A stretch of DNA of 40,764 nt from DASVHF01 sp036382695 (GCA_036382695.1 DASVHF010000072.1:1-40764); one strand, 5' to 3'; shown: positions 6,424 through 13,805, counted from the first letter of the stretch. A program made the numbers and translations. Notes: generated from the letters alone by a model not told the origin.

Positions 6424-6705
6424 ATGGCTAAAAAGTTATTTGTTGGCGGTTTGCCTTTTGAAACCTCCGATGAAGAGCTCGAGAAAATCTTCTCTGAGGT
6501 TGGCAAGGTAGAGTCTGCTACCGTTATAACTGACCGAATGACCGGAAGATCTCGCGGTTTTGGCTTTGTGGAAATGTCAGCTGACGATGAAGCGGCTAAA
6601 GCCATTGAAACACTAAATGGCAAAGAAATTGGCGGCCGAAACATTGTAGTTGCGGAAGCAAGACCACGCGAAGAGCGCGAGCCCGGAGATAAACCAAAAG
6701 AGTAA
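6424..6705 (+). CDS. Small RNA-binding protein with a single RRM domain
   Basis: A 93-residue protein that is almost entirely one RNA recognition motif: RNP2 LFVGGLPF (residues 5-12), RNP1 RGFGFVEM (residues 44-51), then a short Arg/Glu/Pro tail. Stand-alone RRM proteins of this type in cyanobacteria and other bacteria bind single-stranded RNA, often respond to cold and act as RNA chaperones. It stands alone between divergently organised genes. Unlike most genes here it has a long leader with hairpins and a Shine-Dalgarno-like GAAAGGAA, which fits control at the RNA level. The family is certain; targets are unknown. Confidence 0.93.
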   Translation: MAKKLFVGGLPFETSDEELEKIFSEVGKVESATVITDRMTGRSRGFGFVEMSADDEAAKAIETLNGKEIGGRNIVVAEARPREEREPGDKPKE

Positions 6706-6819
6706 TTTAACCTGTCGATTACTTTAAATCAAGGATTCACTGTTTTAAAAAGTTGGTTAGGATCATCCCCGCTAGATGCGTTAGCTTTTTATCCACTCAA
6801 TAAAAGTCTCCACAGGGGA

Positions 6820-6847
6820 ACCTATTCTCCAAACGTGGAGAATAAGT
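6820..6847. terminator. Strong hairpin between convergent RRM and MGMT-like genes
   Basis: TATTCTCCA (6823-6831) and TGGAGAATA (6836-6844) form a perfect 9-bp stem with a 4-nt loop, extended by AAC/GTT after one mismatch. It lies in the gap between two convergent genes and may end transcripts, although neither side has a good T run. Confidence 0.4.
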
Positions 6848-6894
6848 TATTGCGGCAATTTGGCTAGCCAAAGCAAAAATAAGAGAGCTGCATA

Positions 6895-7203
6895 TTATAA
6901 GTTACTGGGTACCCACAGATAATTCGTGAGGTTAACTTTCTCCCTAATCATCTCCACACCCTCGGCTTGTAACCTTTTAATCTGCTCTTGTTTTCCGCAA
7001 AAAGCAAAGTTTGCAGCAGGCTCTCCTTTGCTATTTACAACTCGGTGACAGGGAATCTTTTTTTGACATGGGTTTTTATGTAGTAGATTTCCAACTACCC
7101 TTGGGCTTTTAATTCCAGAAAGCTTAGCTAATTTTCCATAGGTTGTAACTTTTCCTTTCGGTATCTGTGAAACAATTTGGTAAAGTCTGGTTGTTTTTTC
7201 CAC
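6895..7203 (-). CDS. MGMT-family protein (methylated-DNA-cysteine methyltransferase domain)
   Basis: A 102-residue protein equal to the C-terminal DNA-binding domain of O6-alkylguanine-DNA alkyltransferases. It has the helix-turn-helix segment (GKVTTYGKLAKLSG, SPRVVGNLL) and the active-site PCHRVV with Cys52, so it is not one of the alkyltransferase-like proteins in which this Cys is replaced by Trp. The N-terminal Ada-like domain is absent. It probably repairs O6-methylguanine in DNA. It starts at GTG; a TATAAT box on the minus strand ends 6 nt before that codon. It diverges from the nuclease gene at 7257 across a 53-bp promoter region. Confidence 0.85.
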   Translation of the reverse strand: MEKTTRLYQIVSQIPKGKVTTYGKLAKLSGIKSPRVVGNLLHKNPCQKKIPCHRVVNSKGEPAANFAFCGKQEQIKRLQAEGVEMIREKVNLTNYLWVPSNL

Positions 7204-7209
7204 AAGGCC

Positions 7210-7247
7210 ATTATAAATTGCACTTTTTCTCCTGTATAGGTTACAAT
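7210..7247. promoter_or_regulatory. Divergent promoters: MGMT-like gene and nuclease gene
   Basis: Minus strand: TATAAT (7210-7215) 6 nt before the GTG at 7203, with a weak -35. Plus strand: TTGCAC (7218-7223), 18 bp, TACAAT (7242-7247), 9 nt before the ATG at 7257. Both imply leaderless messages, and the elements interlock within 38 bp. Confidence 0.6.
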
Positions 7248-7256
7248 TAACCTCTT

Positions 7257-7919
7257 ATGGGACCAATTCGTCTCTCACCGTCTACTTTAAATCTTTTTGC
7301 GGAATGCTCTCGGTGTTTTTGGTTACATATCAACAAGGGCATCCACCGACCAGCAGGACCATTTCCTTCTCTTCCAGGAGGCATGGATCACGTGCTCAAA
7401 TCTTATTACGACAAGTATCGACTTGTTGGAAAACTCCCACCAGAACTAAATGGGAAGATCGAAGGTAAGCTTTATCCGGATCTAGTTAAAATGAACAAAT
7501 GGCGCAACTGGCGAACCGGGCTGGAATATTTTGATAAAAAACGCAACGCGAAGCTTGTGGGCGCTTTGGACGATTTACTTCTGATTGGTAACAAATACGC
7601 ACCACTTGACTATAAAACTCGGGGTGGCGTTGTCAAGGAAAATTCGCACACCTATTACCAATTACAGCTTGATCTTTACTCGCTACTTTTAAAAGAAAAC
7701 GGCCTTCCACCAGCAGATTTTGGTTACCTAGTTTTTTATTCGCCGAATAAAGTGGAAAGTGGCGGATTAACCCATTTTACCGTAGAGCCGGTCAAAGTTG
7801 AAACAAATGCCGAGGCTGGGCGAACTGTTCTTGAAAAGGCGATTGACCTTCTAAAAAGAGGAACTCCACCTCACCATTCTTCTTGCGAATACGGCCTTTG
7901 GCAGAATGTAGATTTCTAG
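7257..7919 (+). CDS. Solitary PD-(D/E)XK (RecB/Cas4-like) nuclease
   Basis: A 220-residue nuclease-fold protein. It opens with LSPSTLNLFAECSRCFWL, the Ser...Phe...Cys-x-x-Cys start typical of Cas4, AddB and related RecB-type nucleases. Catalytic residues are visible as GALDD (D105/D106), LDYKT (D118, K120) and YYQLQLDLYSLLL (Q135, Y141). Cys17, Cys20 and Cys210 could hold an Fe-S cluster, but I do not see a fourth Cys. No helicase domain, cas genes or AddA/AddB partner lie nearby, so it may act alone in repair or be tied to a distant system. Its stop shares a CTAG with the stop of the convergent gene. Confidence 0.8.
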   Translation: MGPIRLSPSTLNLFAECSRCFWLHINKGIHRPAGPFPSLPGGMDHVLKSYYDKYRLVGKLPPELNGKIEGKLYPDLVKMNKWRNWRTGLEYFDKKRNAKLVGALDDLLLIGNKYAPLDYKTRGGVVKENSHTYYQLQLDLYSLLLKENGLPPADFGYLVFYSPNKVESGGLTHFTVEPVKVETNAEAGRTVLEKAIDLLKRGTPPHHSSCEYGLWQNVDF

Positions 7920-8167
7920 GAAAGATTAACAAAGAGCAGCACAAATATTACCAGGCTCGCGAGAATAAAATACCCACTCAATAATAACTTTACATTTTCC
8001 TTCAGCTGACGGTAAACCAAAAGTTTGCCGGTTTCACCGCTTTCTTCATAAAATGGCGGAAAATAAAATTTCCAGAAAGTAGGTTCCTCGAAGCCTTCTG
8101 CGGTCAAAAGCAGTAGACCAAATATAAACAAAAGCAGGGCCATTAGAGTAAACAGTAACTCGGTCAT
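7916..8167 (-). CDS. Hypothetical protein with two membrane segments
   Basis: An 83-residue protein with two hydrophobic helices (about residues 4-22 and 60-81) joined by a 35-residue hydrophilic part rich in aromatic and acidic residues (FWKFYFPPFYEESGE). No family recognised. It is the second gene after the PEBP-like gene, 6 bp downstream, with a GGGGAG ribosome site about 10 nt before its ATG, so it is translated from a shared message. The stop overlaps the stop of the nuclease gene. Confidence 0.6.
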   Translation of the reverse strand: MTELLFTLMALLLFIFGLLLLTAEGFEEPTFWKFYFPPFYEESGETGKLLVYRQLKENVKLLLSGYFILASLVIFVLLFVNLS

Positions 8168-8173
8168 CTAAGG

Positions 8174-8617
8174 TTATCTCCCCTTAGAGTAATTGCCCAC
8201 CAATTCTGCTTGAGCAACTATGTGACCATCCATTGCTTTTTCTACGTCTTCTTTTCCTGCGCTGTAAGGTAACTCTAAAATAATATCCAAAGCGTAAAGT
8301 TTAAAAAAGTAGCGGTGGGTTCCGCTCGGTGGACATGGCCCTCCGTACCCCACCTCGCCAAAATCGGTTACTCCTTGTGTGGTCCCGTCTGGAACCTTAC
8401 CTTCGCCAATTTCACTGGTTTCTGGATTTATATTCCAGATAGTCCAATGGACAAAAACCCTTCCCGGAGCATCCGGGTCGTCACAGATTAAAACCAGACT
8501 TTTTGCTTGGGTGGGCACATCAGAAAACTGCAGCGGGGGGCTAAAGTTACTTCCGTCACAAGTATATTTTGAGGGAATCGACGCGTTGTTAGCAAAAACC
8601 GGGCTCGTAATCTTCAT
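8174..8617 (-). CDS. YbhB/YbcL-family (PEBP-like) protein
   Basis: A 147-residue member of the phosphatidylethanolamine-binding protein family, bacterial YbhB/YbcL branch. The ligand-pocket signatures are clear: DGSNFSPPLQF, CDDPDAPGRVFVHW and YGGPCPPSGTHRYFFKLYALD. No signal peptide, so it is cytoplasmic. The biochemical role of bacterial members is not settled; small-molecule or phospholipid binding is usually proposed. It is first of a two-gene unit with the small membrane protein at 7916-8167. TATAAT lies 7 nt before the ATG, inside a perfect palindrome, with no -35. Confidence 0.9.
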   Translation of the reverse strand: MKITSPVFANNASIPSKYTCDGSNFSPPLQFSDVPTQAKSLVLICDDPDAPGRVFVHWTIWNINPETSEIGEGKVPDGTTQGVTDFGEVGYGGPCPPSGTHRYFFKLYALDIILELPYSAGKEDVEKAMDGHIVAQAELVGNYSKGR

Positions 8618-8624
8618 TAGTTAC

Positions 8625-8661
8625 ATTATATCTCGCTAGAGAAACAAACGCGAGATATAAT
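8625..8661. repeat. Palindromic promoter element, copy A
   Basis: ATTATATCTCGC (8625-8636) and GCGAGATATAAT (8650-8661) form a perfect 12-bp inverted repeat with a 13-nt centre (TAGAGAAACAAAC). Because of the symmetry, TATAAT occurs on both strands; the minus-strand copy is the -10 box of the PEBP-like gene. A close relative lies at 24852-24889, upstream of the PilM-like gene. Confidence 0.7.
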
Positions 8662-8734
8662 CTTGCGATTATAAATGGTATTTCAAATTTATAAAAATTT
8701 GCTTTTAAGCCGCGGCAAATGATAAAAATAAAAT

Positions 8735-9034
8735 ATGGCCCAGGTAAATGTTTACTTGCACTCTGGTGATCCGCAGGCCAACCCGATTGAGTTACGTGTG
8801 GATGTAATAGGCGAGGACAACACGAAAACTTCTCATTTAGTAACAGTCTCTCAAGAACTTTACCAAAGATTAACTGGCGGTATAAAAAGCGCTGAGGAAT
8901 TGGTGAAGGCTTCGTTTGAATTTCTCTTAGAGCGGGAACCAAAAGAATCAATTTTGCAAAGTTTTGATCTATCCCAGATACAAAAATATTTCCCCGAATA
9001 CGAAACTATAATTTCTTCCCAATTTTTCAAGTAG
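8735..9034 (+). CDS. Hypothetical soluble protein
   Basis: A 99-residue acidic protein (MAQVNVYLHSGDPQANPIELRVDV...) with an N-terminal beta-rich half and a C-terminal helical half (SAEELVKASFEFLLERE). No signal, membrane segment or family that I recognise. Its start is consistent with a leaderless message: TTGCTT, 18 bp, TAAAAA, then 6 nt to the ATG. It overlaps the convergent membrane-protein gene by 8 bp at its 3' end. Confidence 0.6.
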   Translation: MAQVNVYLHSGDPQANPIELRVDVIGEDNTKTSHLVTVSQELYQRLTGGIKSAEELVKASFEFLLEREPKESILQSFDLSQIQKYFPEYETIISSQFFK

Positions 9035-9911
9035 GTTTTTGGCCAGGTGGTTTAATAGGAATTTCGGCAGTTGTCTTTCTTTTGTTCCCAACGAAAAATG
9101 AAACTATAAAAAGTAGAAGAGAAACCAGCAGGGAGGAGCCATACATTATCAACAGGGTCTTGAGAAAATTTGTGGAAACAAGTGAGATCAGGCCCTTAAT
9201 GGAATCGCCTAGCTGCGCGAATTCGGGGCCTTTGAACTGATCCGTTACCAATCCAGTTATAACTGCAAATAGAAACGCTAGTGCTAAAGTAGTGGGTAAT
9301 CCTAAAATGGCTGGTACAAAAAGGGCTAAGGAGAGCTTGCGCAATTTTGATTTCCAACTTTCCGCCAACCAAAAGATCAGAAGCAGGAGGAGGCCACTGG
9401 CGGCCGCTAGGACCAACGGTGCTGCCAGGGTTATCTGGAAAACTTTTCTTACCCGCAGCTGCTCAGCAGTGGGTTTAAGTTTTATTGGCTCGGACAAAGG
9501 CTTCCTGATCTCTTGTGGTAAAGGGTAGTTTTTTTCTTTAGCGAAGACCTCTATTTTTTCATTTAAATCTGAAAGGTTGATGCTAGGCGTAGCCTCCGTC
9601 TTACCGGTCAGCCAAGCGAAAGTAGCATCAATTACTGGCTCTGTTTTCTTCTGAAGATAGTTGGCTGTAATTTCTTTAGCTAAAAACCCCTCAAAGGCCT
9701 TTTGAACCTCTTCAGGCGGTGGAGCCTCTTCCTGCGGTAGTTTAATTAAAGTGGGAGCTGACTTGGAAACTGCTTCATAAATTTTGCTCTTCACCAACTG
9801 CTCTTTAATGTAGCCTGGATTTAAAACCGTGTTTATTGAATAAGCGAAAATCGCCAGAGGAAAGATTAGGAAAAAGAGGAAAAATGAAATGAATGTCAGA
9901 AACCCGCGCAT
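9027..9911 (-). CDS. Hypothetical multi-pass membrane protein
   Basis: A 294-residue protein with one N-terminal hydrophobic helix (residues 5-24), a 130-residue hydrophilic domain rich in Pro and Glu (APPPEEVQKAFEGF...), then three membrane helices in the last 130 residues and a basic/proline-rich tail (KRKTTAEIPIKPPGQKPT). The layout predicts an extracytoplasmic domain between the first and second helices. No family recognised. The promoter TTGCAA-18-GATAAT ends 7 nt before the ATG. It follows the RTX gene on the same strand but has its own promoter, so membership of that operon is unlikely. Confidence 0.65.
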   Translation of the reverse strand: MRGFLTFISFFLFFLIFPLAIFAYSINTVLNPGYIKEQLVKSKIYEAVSKSAPTLIKLPQEEAPPPEEVQKAFEGFLAKEITANYLQKKTEPVIDATFAWLTGKTEATPSINLSDLNEKIEVFAKEKNYPLPQEIRKPLSEPIKLKPTAEQLRVRKVFQITLAAPLVLAAASGLLLLLIFWLAESWKSKLRKLSLALFVPAILGLPTTLALAFLFAVITGLVTDQFKGPEFAQLGDSIKGLISLVSTNFLKTLLIMYGSSLLVSLLLFIVSFFVGNKRKTTAEIPIKPPGQKPT

Positions 9912-9918
9912 TAAGAGT

Positions 9919-9948
9919 ATTATCTAACAGCCAATCACTTGTTTGCAA
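9919..9948 (-). promoter_or_regulatory. Promoter of membrane protein gene 9027-9911
   Basis: Minus strand: TTGCAA (9943-9948), 18 bp, GATAAT (9919-9924), 7 nt to the ATG. Confidence 0.5.
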
Positions 9949-9952
9949 CTTT

Positions 9953-10942
9953 TTATGGCGGCTCGCAAGTCTGCACACTCTCCCCGTTTATACACGTATC
10001 AATCCCTTCGCCGCCTTTTAGTGCATCTACCCCGTCTCCACCATCTAAGTAATCATTGCCGGCGTGGCCCTTCAGGGAATCGCTACCAGCTCCACCAGAA
10101 AGCACGTCGTTCCCATCGTTTCCTTTTAGGCTATCAGCGCCTGGCCCTCCTATAAGAGTATCATTCCCTTTTCCACCGTGAAGAGAATCATCACCCTCCC
10201 CGCCAATCAGGACGTCATCGCCATCCTCACCTTTCAATGCATCATTGCCGCTTCCACCTACCAAGCAATCGTCGCCTCCACGACCTTTAATTGAATCATC
10301 GCCTTCTAGCCCAAATATAAGATCGTTCCCTGCTGTACCTTTTAGACTATCTTTTCCAGAAGTCCCGTAGATTGGTTCACCGGCAAAATCAATATGTGAA
10401 CATTCTGCCGGCACCTCCCCGACAATACCAATTATTATGTCGAAAATTACCTGCTTGCCCTGGAACTCGTTGCCAGCTTCTGGATCAAAGATCACTGTAA
10501 AAATGTAAGTGGTATCTTCTCCCGCTCCCAGTATAGAAAGTGGAATCCCATCTGGCTCACTTTCAGCAAAAAAATCAGAAAGATGCTTTGGGCCAGTCGC
10601 GCTTGCGCCGCCATAAAGATCGGTGCCGTCTTCGCTAATCACGAAGGTCAAAACTTGCGAAATATTCCCGGTTTCACTTTGATTTACTCCTTTCACCAAT
10701 ATTTCTCTCGCGACAGAACCGCCGTTTGTAACGACCGCCTCGCGATCCTCGGTTTCACCCGGCAACATATTATTAATTACAAATATTGGATCACCTTCCG
10801 GCACACCAAAATCAACTGTCAAATCACCGATCGCGCGCACCATCGATGGCCTGTTGTTTTGATAAATATTGATTACGGCAATAATCACCACTACGGCTAA
10901 AATGTAGACAAATATTCTTCTAAAAATTTCCTTCTTTTTCAT
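9953..10942 (-). CDS. Membrane-anchored or secreted protein with RTX (hemolysin-type) calcium-binding repeats
   Basis: A 329-residue protein. After a basic N-terminus and one hydrophobic helix (about residues 9-25) comes a beta-rich domain (SipW/TasA-neighbour style, residues about 33-185), then a run of nonapeptide repeats of the G-G-x-G-x-D-x-L type (GLEGDDSIKG, GGSGNDALKG, GGAGSDSLKG and others) up to the C-terminal CINGESVQTCEPP. Such repeats fold as a Ca2+-bound parallel beta-roll outside the cell. Two Cys near the C-terminus and one (C227) in the repeats may form disulfides. It is the last gene of the TasA-like/SipW operon, 10 bp after its neighbour, and is likely a surface or matrix component. 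No type I secretion genes are nearby, so export is probably Sec/SipW-linked. Confidence 0.85.
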   Translation of the reverse strand: MKKKEIFRRIFVYILAVVVIIAVINIYQNNRPSMVRAIGDLTVDFGVPEGDPIFVINNMLPGETEDREAVVTNGGSVAREILVKGVNQSETGNISQVLTFVISEDGTDLYGGASATGPKHLSDFFAESEPDGIPLSILGAGEDTTYIFTVIFDPEAGNEFQGKQVIFDIIIGIVGEVPAECSHIDFAGEPIYGTSGKDSLKGTAGNDLIFGLEGDDSIKGRGGDDCLVGGSGNDALKGEDGDDVLIGGEGDDSLHGGKGNDTLIGGPGADSLKGNDGNDVLSGGAGSDSLKGHAGNDYLDGGDGVDALKGGEGIDTCINGESVQTCEPP

Positions 10943-10952
10943 TTTATTAAAA

Positions 10953-11567
10953 TCACTCCGCAGCTGAACTAAGTGCTTCTACGGCATCCAAATCGAATCC
11001 TAATGTCGGGTATGGATCACCCGCTGCTACTAAGTCAGTTAGTTTTACATATTTAACCTCAGCTAAACCAGTGCTTTCAATGTTCAAATCCACATTGGCA
11101 GTATCGGGAAAATCTCCAAGTGAATACCAAGTCGTTCCGTCTTGACTGACCTCAATCGTTGCTGTAGCAGGAAAAAGATCATCATAAACATGGATTCGGA
11201 TATCCGGATTCGTATCCCCTGTCGGAACAGCTTTATTGTCAACAAATTTTAGAGTAATGCTTGAATTATCGGAAATTTGAATAAAGTTGGTGGCCGGTGG
11301 GCTGTCTGGCGCCTCAGTCACCAAGGGTTCCGCCACGTTAGGATCTGAAGACAAATCTCCCGCGTCACAGCAGTGACCAAAAGTGCCCGTTACATCTACT
11401 ACTTCATCAACATACGGGTCAGGAAATTCTTCCGAGACCGAAAGTGTATTCCCTGCACTCGTTTCCGTATCAGAGAAAAATGGGGTGGTGGTGATAGTTT
11501 TTACGCCGACAACTATCAACGCTAAAATGAAAATAAAAGCACCAAGTTTTAAGACCGAGGATTTCAT
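10953..11567 (-). CDS. SipW-signal secreted protein
   Basis: A 204-residue protein with a SipW-type signal: a hydrophobic helix (residues 8-25) then FFSDTETSAGNTLSV, the FxSDxExSxGN box found in TasA/camelysin-type proteins. The mature part is acidic and beta-rich (DISNPDIRIHVYDD-like segments, repeated threonines, a Cys pair in GHCCDAGD) and has no enzyme motif. It overlaps the signal-peptidase stop codon by 4 bp (ATGA), so translation is coupled, and the peptidase is its expected processing enzyme. Likely a fibre or matrix protein. Confidence 0.75.
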   Translation of the reverse strand: MKSSVLKLGAFIFILALIVVGVKTITTTPFFSDTETSAGNTLSVSEEFPDPYVDEVVDVTGTFGHCCDAGDLSSDPNVAEPLVTEAPDSPPATNFIQISDNSSITLKFVDNKAVPTGDTNPDIRIHVYDDLFPATATIEVSQDGTTWYSLGDFPDTANVDLNIESTGLAEVKYVKLTDLVAAGDPYPTLGFDLDAVEALSSAAE

Positions 11568-12130
11568 ATTACTGCTTGTTTCCTCCGCGAAAGAATTTTT
11601 TTAGTTTCGCTGATAATTGCCAGAATCTCACTGTAAATAATCAAGGTGATTGGAACAACAACCAGGAAAATGTAACCAAGCTGGGTTTTGGCAAAAGAAA
11701 CTGCATGCCCCACGTACGGAACTGTCAGAACCACCTTACCTAGAATCTGTCCCTCAGAAACCTTCGCCTGATCGGGCGTCCTATTTGCATCACCTTTGGT
11801 TTGGTAAGTAAATTGTCCGCTGCTTCCTTCGACTCCCACCACTCTATGAGTAATCGGATTATCCCCGGAAAGATACGTAACGATATCGCCTTTATTGAAC
11901 ATCGCTGAGGGTAATGGCGAAGCAACTTTCTTTATCTGACTTGTTGGTTGAACCAATAGTACCGACCCGATTTCAATACTTGGCTTCATCGAACCAGATT
12001 GGACGACAAAAAGTTGATAAGTCCCGGCCTTTCCAAAAACGGATAAGGCGACAGCGGCTCCAAAGACTATAATAGCCGCAATAAACAATGCATAAAATGT
12101 AGTACAAGCAATTTTTAATATTTTTTTCAT
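11564..12130 (-). CDS. sipW: SipW-type (S26B) signal peptidase I
   Basis: A 188-residue membrane protease that removes signal peptides from secreted proteins. Membrane helices lie at about residues 10-32 and 150-172. Catalytic Ser47 is in SGSMKPSI and the second catalytic residue is His95 in ITHRVV, replacing the Lys of classical bacterial enzymes; this Ser-His pair defines the archaeal/ER/SipW branch. GDANRTPD (113-120) is the conserved acidic box. The genes on both sides encode SipW-signal proteins, the same arrangement as tapA-sipW-tasA in Bacillus, which supports a dedicated processing role. The ribosome site is AAGGTG about 13 nt before the ATG. Confidence 0.88.
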   Translation of the reverse strand: MKKILKIACTTFYALFIAAIIVFGAAVALSVFGKAGTYQLFVVQSGSMKPSIEIGSVLLVQPTSQIKKVASPLPSAMFNKGDIVTYLSGDNPITHRVVGVEGSSGQFTYQTKGDANRTPDQAKVSEGQILGKVVLTVPYVGHAVSFAKTQLGYIFLVVVPITLIIYSEILAIISETKKILSRRKQAVI

Positions 12131-12166
12131 GGCAGTATCTGCACCTTTCTACTTAATGGCCTGGCG

Positions 12167-12186
12167 GGTGCGGGAGCAGCCGCACC
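12167..12186 (-). promoter_or_regulatory. Intercistronic hairpin between TasA-like gene and sipW
   Basis: A perfect GC-rich 7-bp stem (GGTGCGG/CCGCACC, 6-nt loop) in the 91-bp gap, without a T run. It could protect the 3' end of the upstream message and set the ratio of fibre protein to protease. Confidence 0.45.
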
Positions 12187-12221
12187 TCACCAACCATTTC
12201 TCTCAGAACGAACTCCAACTA

Positions 12222-13262
12222 TTATGGCGCGTTCGTGTCGTCGTACTTAATCAAGTTGTACTCGAACAAGTACTTACTCTGGTCCCAATTAATCATCCTC
12301 GTCCCATTGTGGTGACCGGACAGAACCAACCAAATTTTTGCACCGGTTGGGTAGTTGTTATCGCTGGGATGTGGCAAATCGTAACCCAGATTTACATTCC
12401 CAGAAATAGTTAGATCCCCGTTGGAATCGGATGTGCCAGAACCAAGTACTGTACTTGGACTCCCGGGCAATGGCCCTTGCGGCCAAGGATCAGGGGCATA
12501 CACCAACTTGTAGTCGGTGCTTGGCTGTAGCCCATGAGCTTTAAGCGTACTACTGAAGTCAAAGGTTGGACCATCACCAGCCCACTTTAGTACACCCCAT
12601 TTTCCATCGCCAATGATTGGATTCCAACTCCCATCCTTGTTCTCCAGTAAAAGCGTAGTGCTGGTTGGACCTGGTGCTCCACCGGTTGTTTGTTCAGCGT
12701 AAATCTCGATAGAGAAGGTCAGCTTGTCACTTTGGGCCCAGTTGCCAGTATCGGCTCTCATGTGATAGCTTTGAGTAACTGTCATTGGCTGACCAGGATT
12801 TAGAGTACCGAGGTAAACGTAAGCGGATTCGATGTCGTCAAGCGTTATACCGTCGTCTGGGTCAATCACAGTTGTCTCGCCTACTGTCATATCGTACTCG
12901 ATTACCGTATCAATGTCGTTCTTGGGGACACCACCATTGTAAGTAGTGTACCAATCTTGCTCTGGCTCAGTAACTCCGTTCTCTTCGGTATCCACATCCT
13001 TGATGTGCTTCCAAATTCTGGCTGGATTGCTACCAACATTTGTTATGGTGAATGTTTTATATTCCACATTCGATGGCTTCATATCCGATATCGCGAAGTT
13101 ACCAGTCCAGGGATTATTATCGTCAACAGAGATATCAATGGTCCCAGCGGTAATGGTGTTTCCACTACTGGTTTCGGTGTCGGAGAAGTAAGCACGGGTG
13201 ACAGCAAAGCCGACTACTGCCACTATAGCAATAGTCAACATACTAACTAATATTCTCTTCAT
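12222..13262 (-). CDS. TasA/camelysin-like SipW-signal secreted protein
   Basis: A 346-residue secreted protein. The N-terminus has a hydrophobic helix (residues 5-23) and the SipW box AYFSDTETSSGNTITAGT (residues 24-41). Then comes a TasA-like beta-sandwich portion (TIDISVDDNNPW..., KPSNVEYKTFTITNVGSNPARIW, MTVTQSYHMRADTGN) to about residue 195 and a second domain of about 150 residues rich in Gly, Asp and Trp. Bacillus TasA is about 260 residues, so the C-terminal domain is extra. First gene of the sipW operon, with a strong ribosome site (GGGAGGTGA, 7 nt before ATG). Probably a fibre-forming surface protein. The exact subfamily is uncertain. Confidence 0.8.
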   Translation of the reverse strand: MKRILVSMLTIAIVAVVGFAVTRAYFSDTETSSGNTITAGTIDISVDDNNPWTGNFAISDMKPSNVEYKTFTITNVGSNPARIWKHIKDVDTEENGVTEPEQDWYTTYNGGVPKNDIDTVIEYDMTVGETTVIDPDDGITLDDIESAYVYLGTLNPGQPMTVTQSYHMRADTGNWAQSDKLTFSIEIYAEQTTGGAPGPTSTTLLLENKDGSWNPIIGDGKWGVLKWAGDGPTFDFSSTLKAHGLQPSTDYKLVYAPDPWPQGPLPGSPSTVLGSGTSDSNGDLTISGNVNLGYDLPHPSDNNYPTGAKIWLVLSGHHNGTRMINWDQSKYLFEYNLIKYDDTNAP

Positions 13263-13337
13263 TATTTTTCACCTCCCTTCAAGATAAGTTATAAGTATTA
13301 AGTAATAAGTATTAAGTTCAATAACTCGTTTCCGCTT

Positions 13338-13372
13338 CAACCTTCATCCTTCATACTTCAGACTTTATACTT
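13338..13372. repeat. 35-bp direct repeat, left copy
   Basis: Matches 13727-13761 in 32 of 35 positions in the same orientation. It begins 3 bp outside the stop codon of the S23-type gene. Next to it (13290-13318) is an A/T-rich stretch with AAGTATTAAG twice, partly the inverted form of the repeat. Confidence 0.8.
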
Positions 13373-13374
13373 AA

Positions 13375-13743
13375 TTACGTGTTTTTGAGTTTTTTGATTG
13401 AAGCTGTGAGTATTTTTGCGATCTCTTCAGACTCCCCAATCAAATGTTTCATCCTATTTTTCGTTCGTACGTCGCTGCTTTCGGCTATTAACCTCAACCA
13501 GTAGATCGTTTCTCTAGCTTCCTTCTTGGCAATATTAGTGCTGTTTGTAAACTCCGCTTTTGTGTCAGAACCCAATGCTTCTTCAAGATTTGCACCGATC
13601 GATGTCCCAGATCTTAAAACTTGATTGATTAAAACCCTATTAACATCACTTCTTGGTAACTGCTTACAAAATTGTATTATTCTTAGCCCAAATTTAAATG
13701 TTCGTTCTCTTATATCTTCCGGTTTCCCACCTTTATCCTTCAT
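13375..13743 (-). CDS. Four-helix bundle protein (S23/IVP family)
   Basis: A 122-residue protein of the four-helix bundle family first known from intervening sequences of 23S rRNA genes (S23/IVP) and related to Avd of diversity-generating retroelements. Family marks are LPRSDVNRVLINQVLRSGTSIGANLEEA and KEARETIYWLRLIAE. No rRNA, reverse transcriptase or variable repeat is near. The start codon lies inside one copy of a 35-bp repeat whose other copy directly follows the stop codon, so the gene plus one repeat makes a 389-bp unit. It lies between the sipW operon and the rpoBC transcription unit. Function unknown; the flanking repeats suggest a past insertion. Confidence 0.85.
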   Translation of the reverse strand: MKDKGGKPEDIRERTFKFGLRIIQFCKQLPRSDVNRVLINQVLRSGTSIGANLEEALGSDTKAEFTNSTNIAKKEARETIYWLRLIAESSDVRTKNRMKHLIGESEEIAKILTASIKKLKNT

Positions 13744-13761
13744 ACTTCAGACTTAATACTT
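13727..13761. repeat. 35-bp direct repeat, right copy
   Basis: Partner of 13338-13372 (three mismatches). It includes the start codon of the S23-type gene. Confidence 0.8.
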
Positions 13762-13805
13762 CGTCCTTACTCTTATAGACTTGCTGCCAACAAAAAGGTT
13801 ACAAA

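Noticed and set aside
6222..6644. Minus-strand 140-codon ORF opposite the RRM gene
   Set aside because: It is the reverse of the clearly coding RRM gene and resembles no protein.
7257..7919. CRISPR-Cas4 locus
   Set aside because: No cas1/cas2 or repeat array is present in the window.
8589..8951. Minus-strand 120-codon ORF over 8589-8951
   Set aside because: It overlaps the PEBP-like start and the plus-strand gene at 8735; no promoter or ribosome site, and the composition is odd.
9953..10360. The glycine/aspartate repeats as a DNA tandem-repeat or CRISPR-like array
   Set aside because: The periodicity is of nonapeptide RTX repeats in a coding frame; DNA repeats are not identical and have no spacers.
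13375..13743. Diversity-generating retroelement (Avd-like protein)
   Set aside because: No reverse transcriptase, template repeat or variable repeat is nearby.
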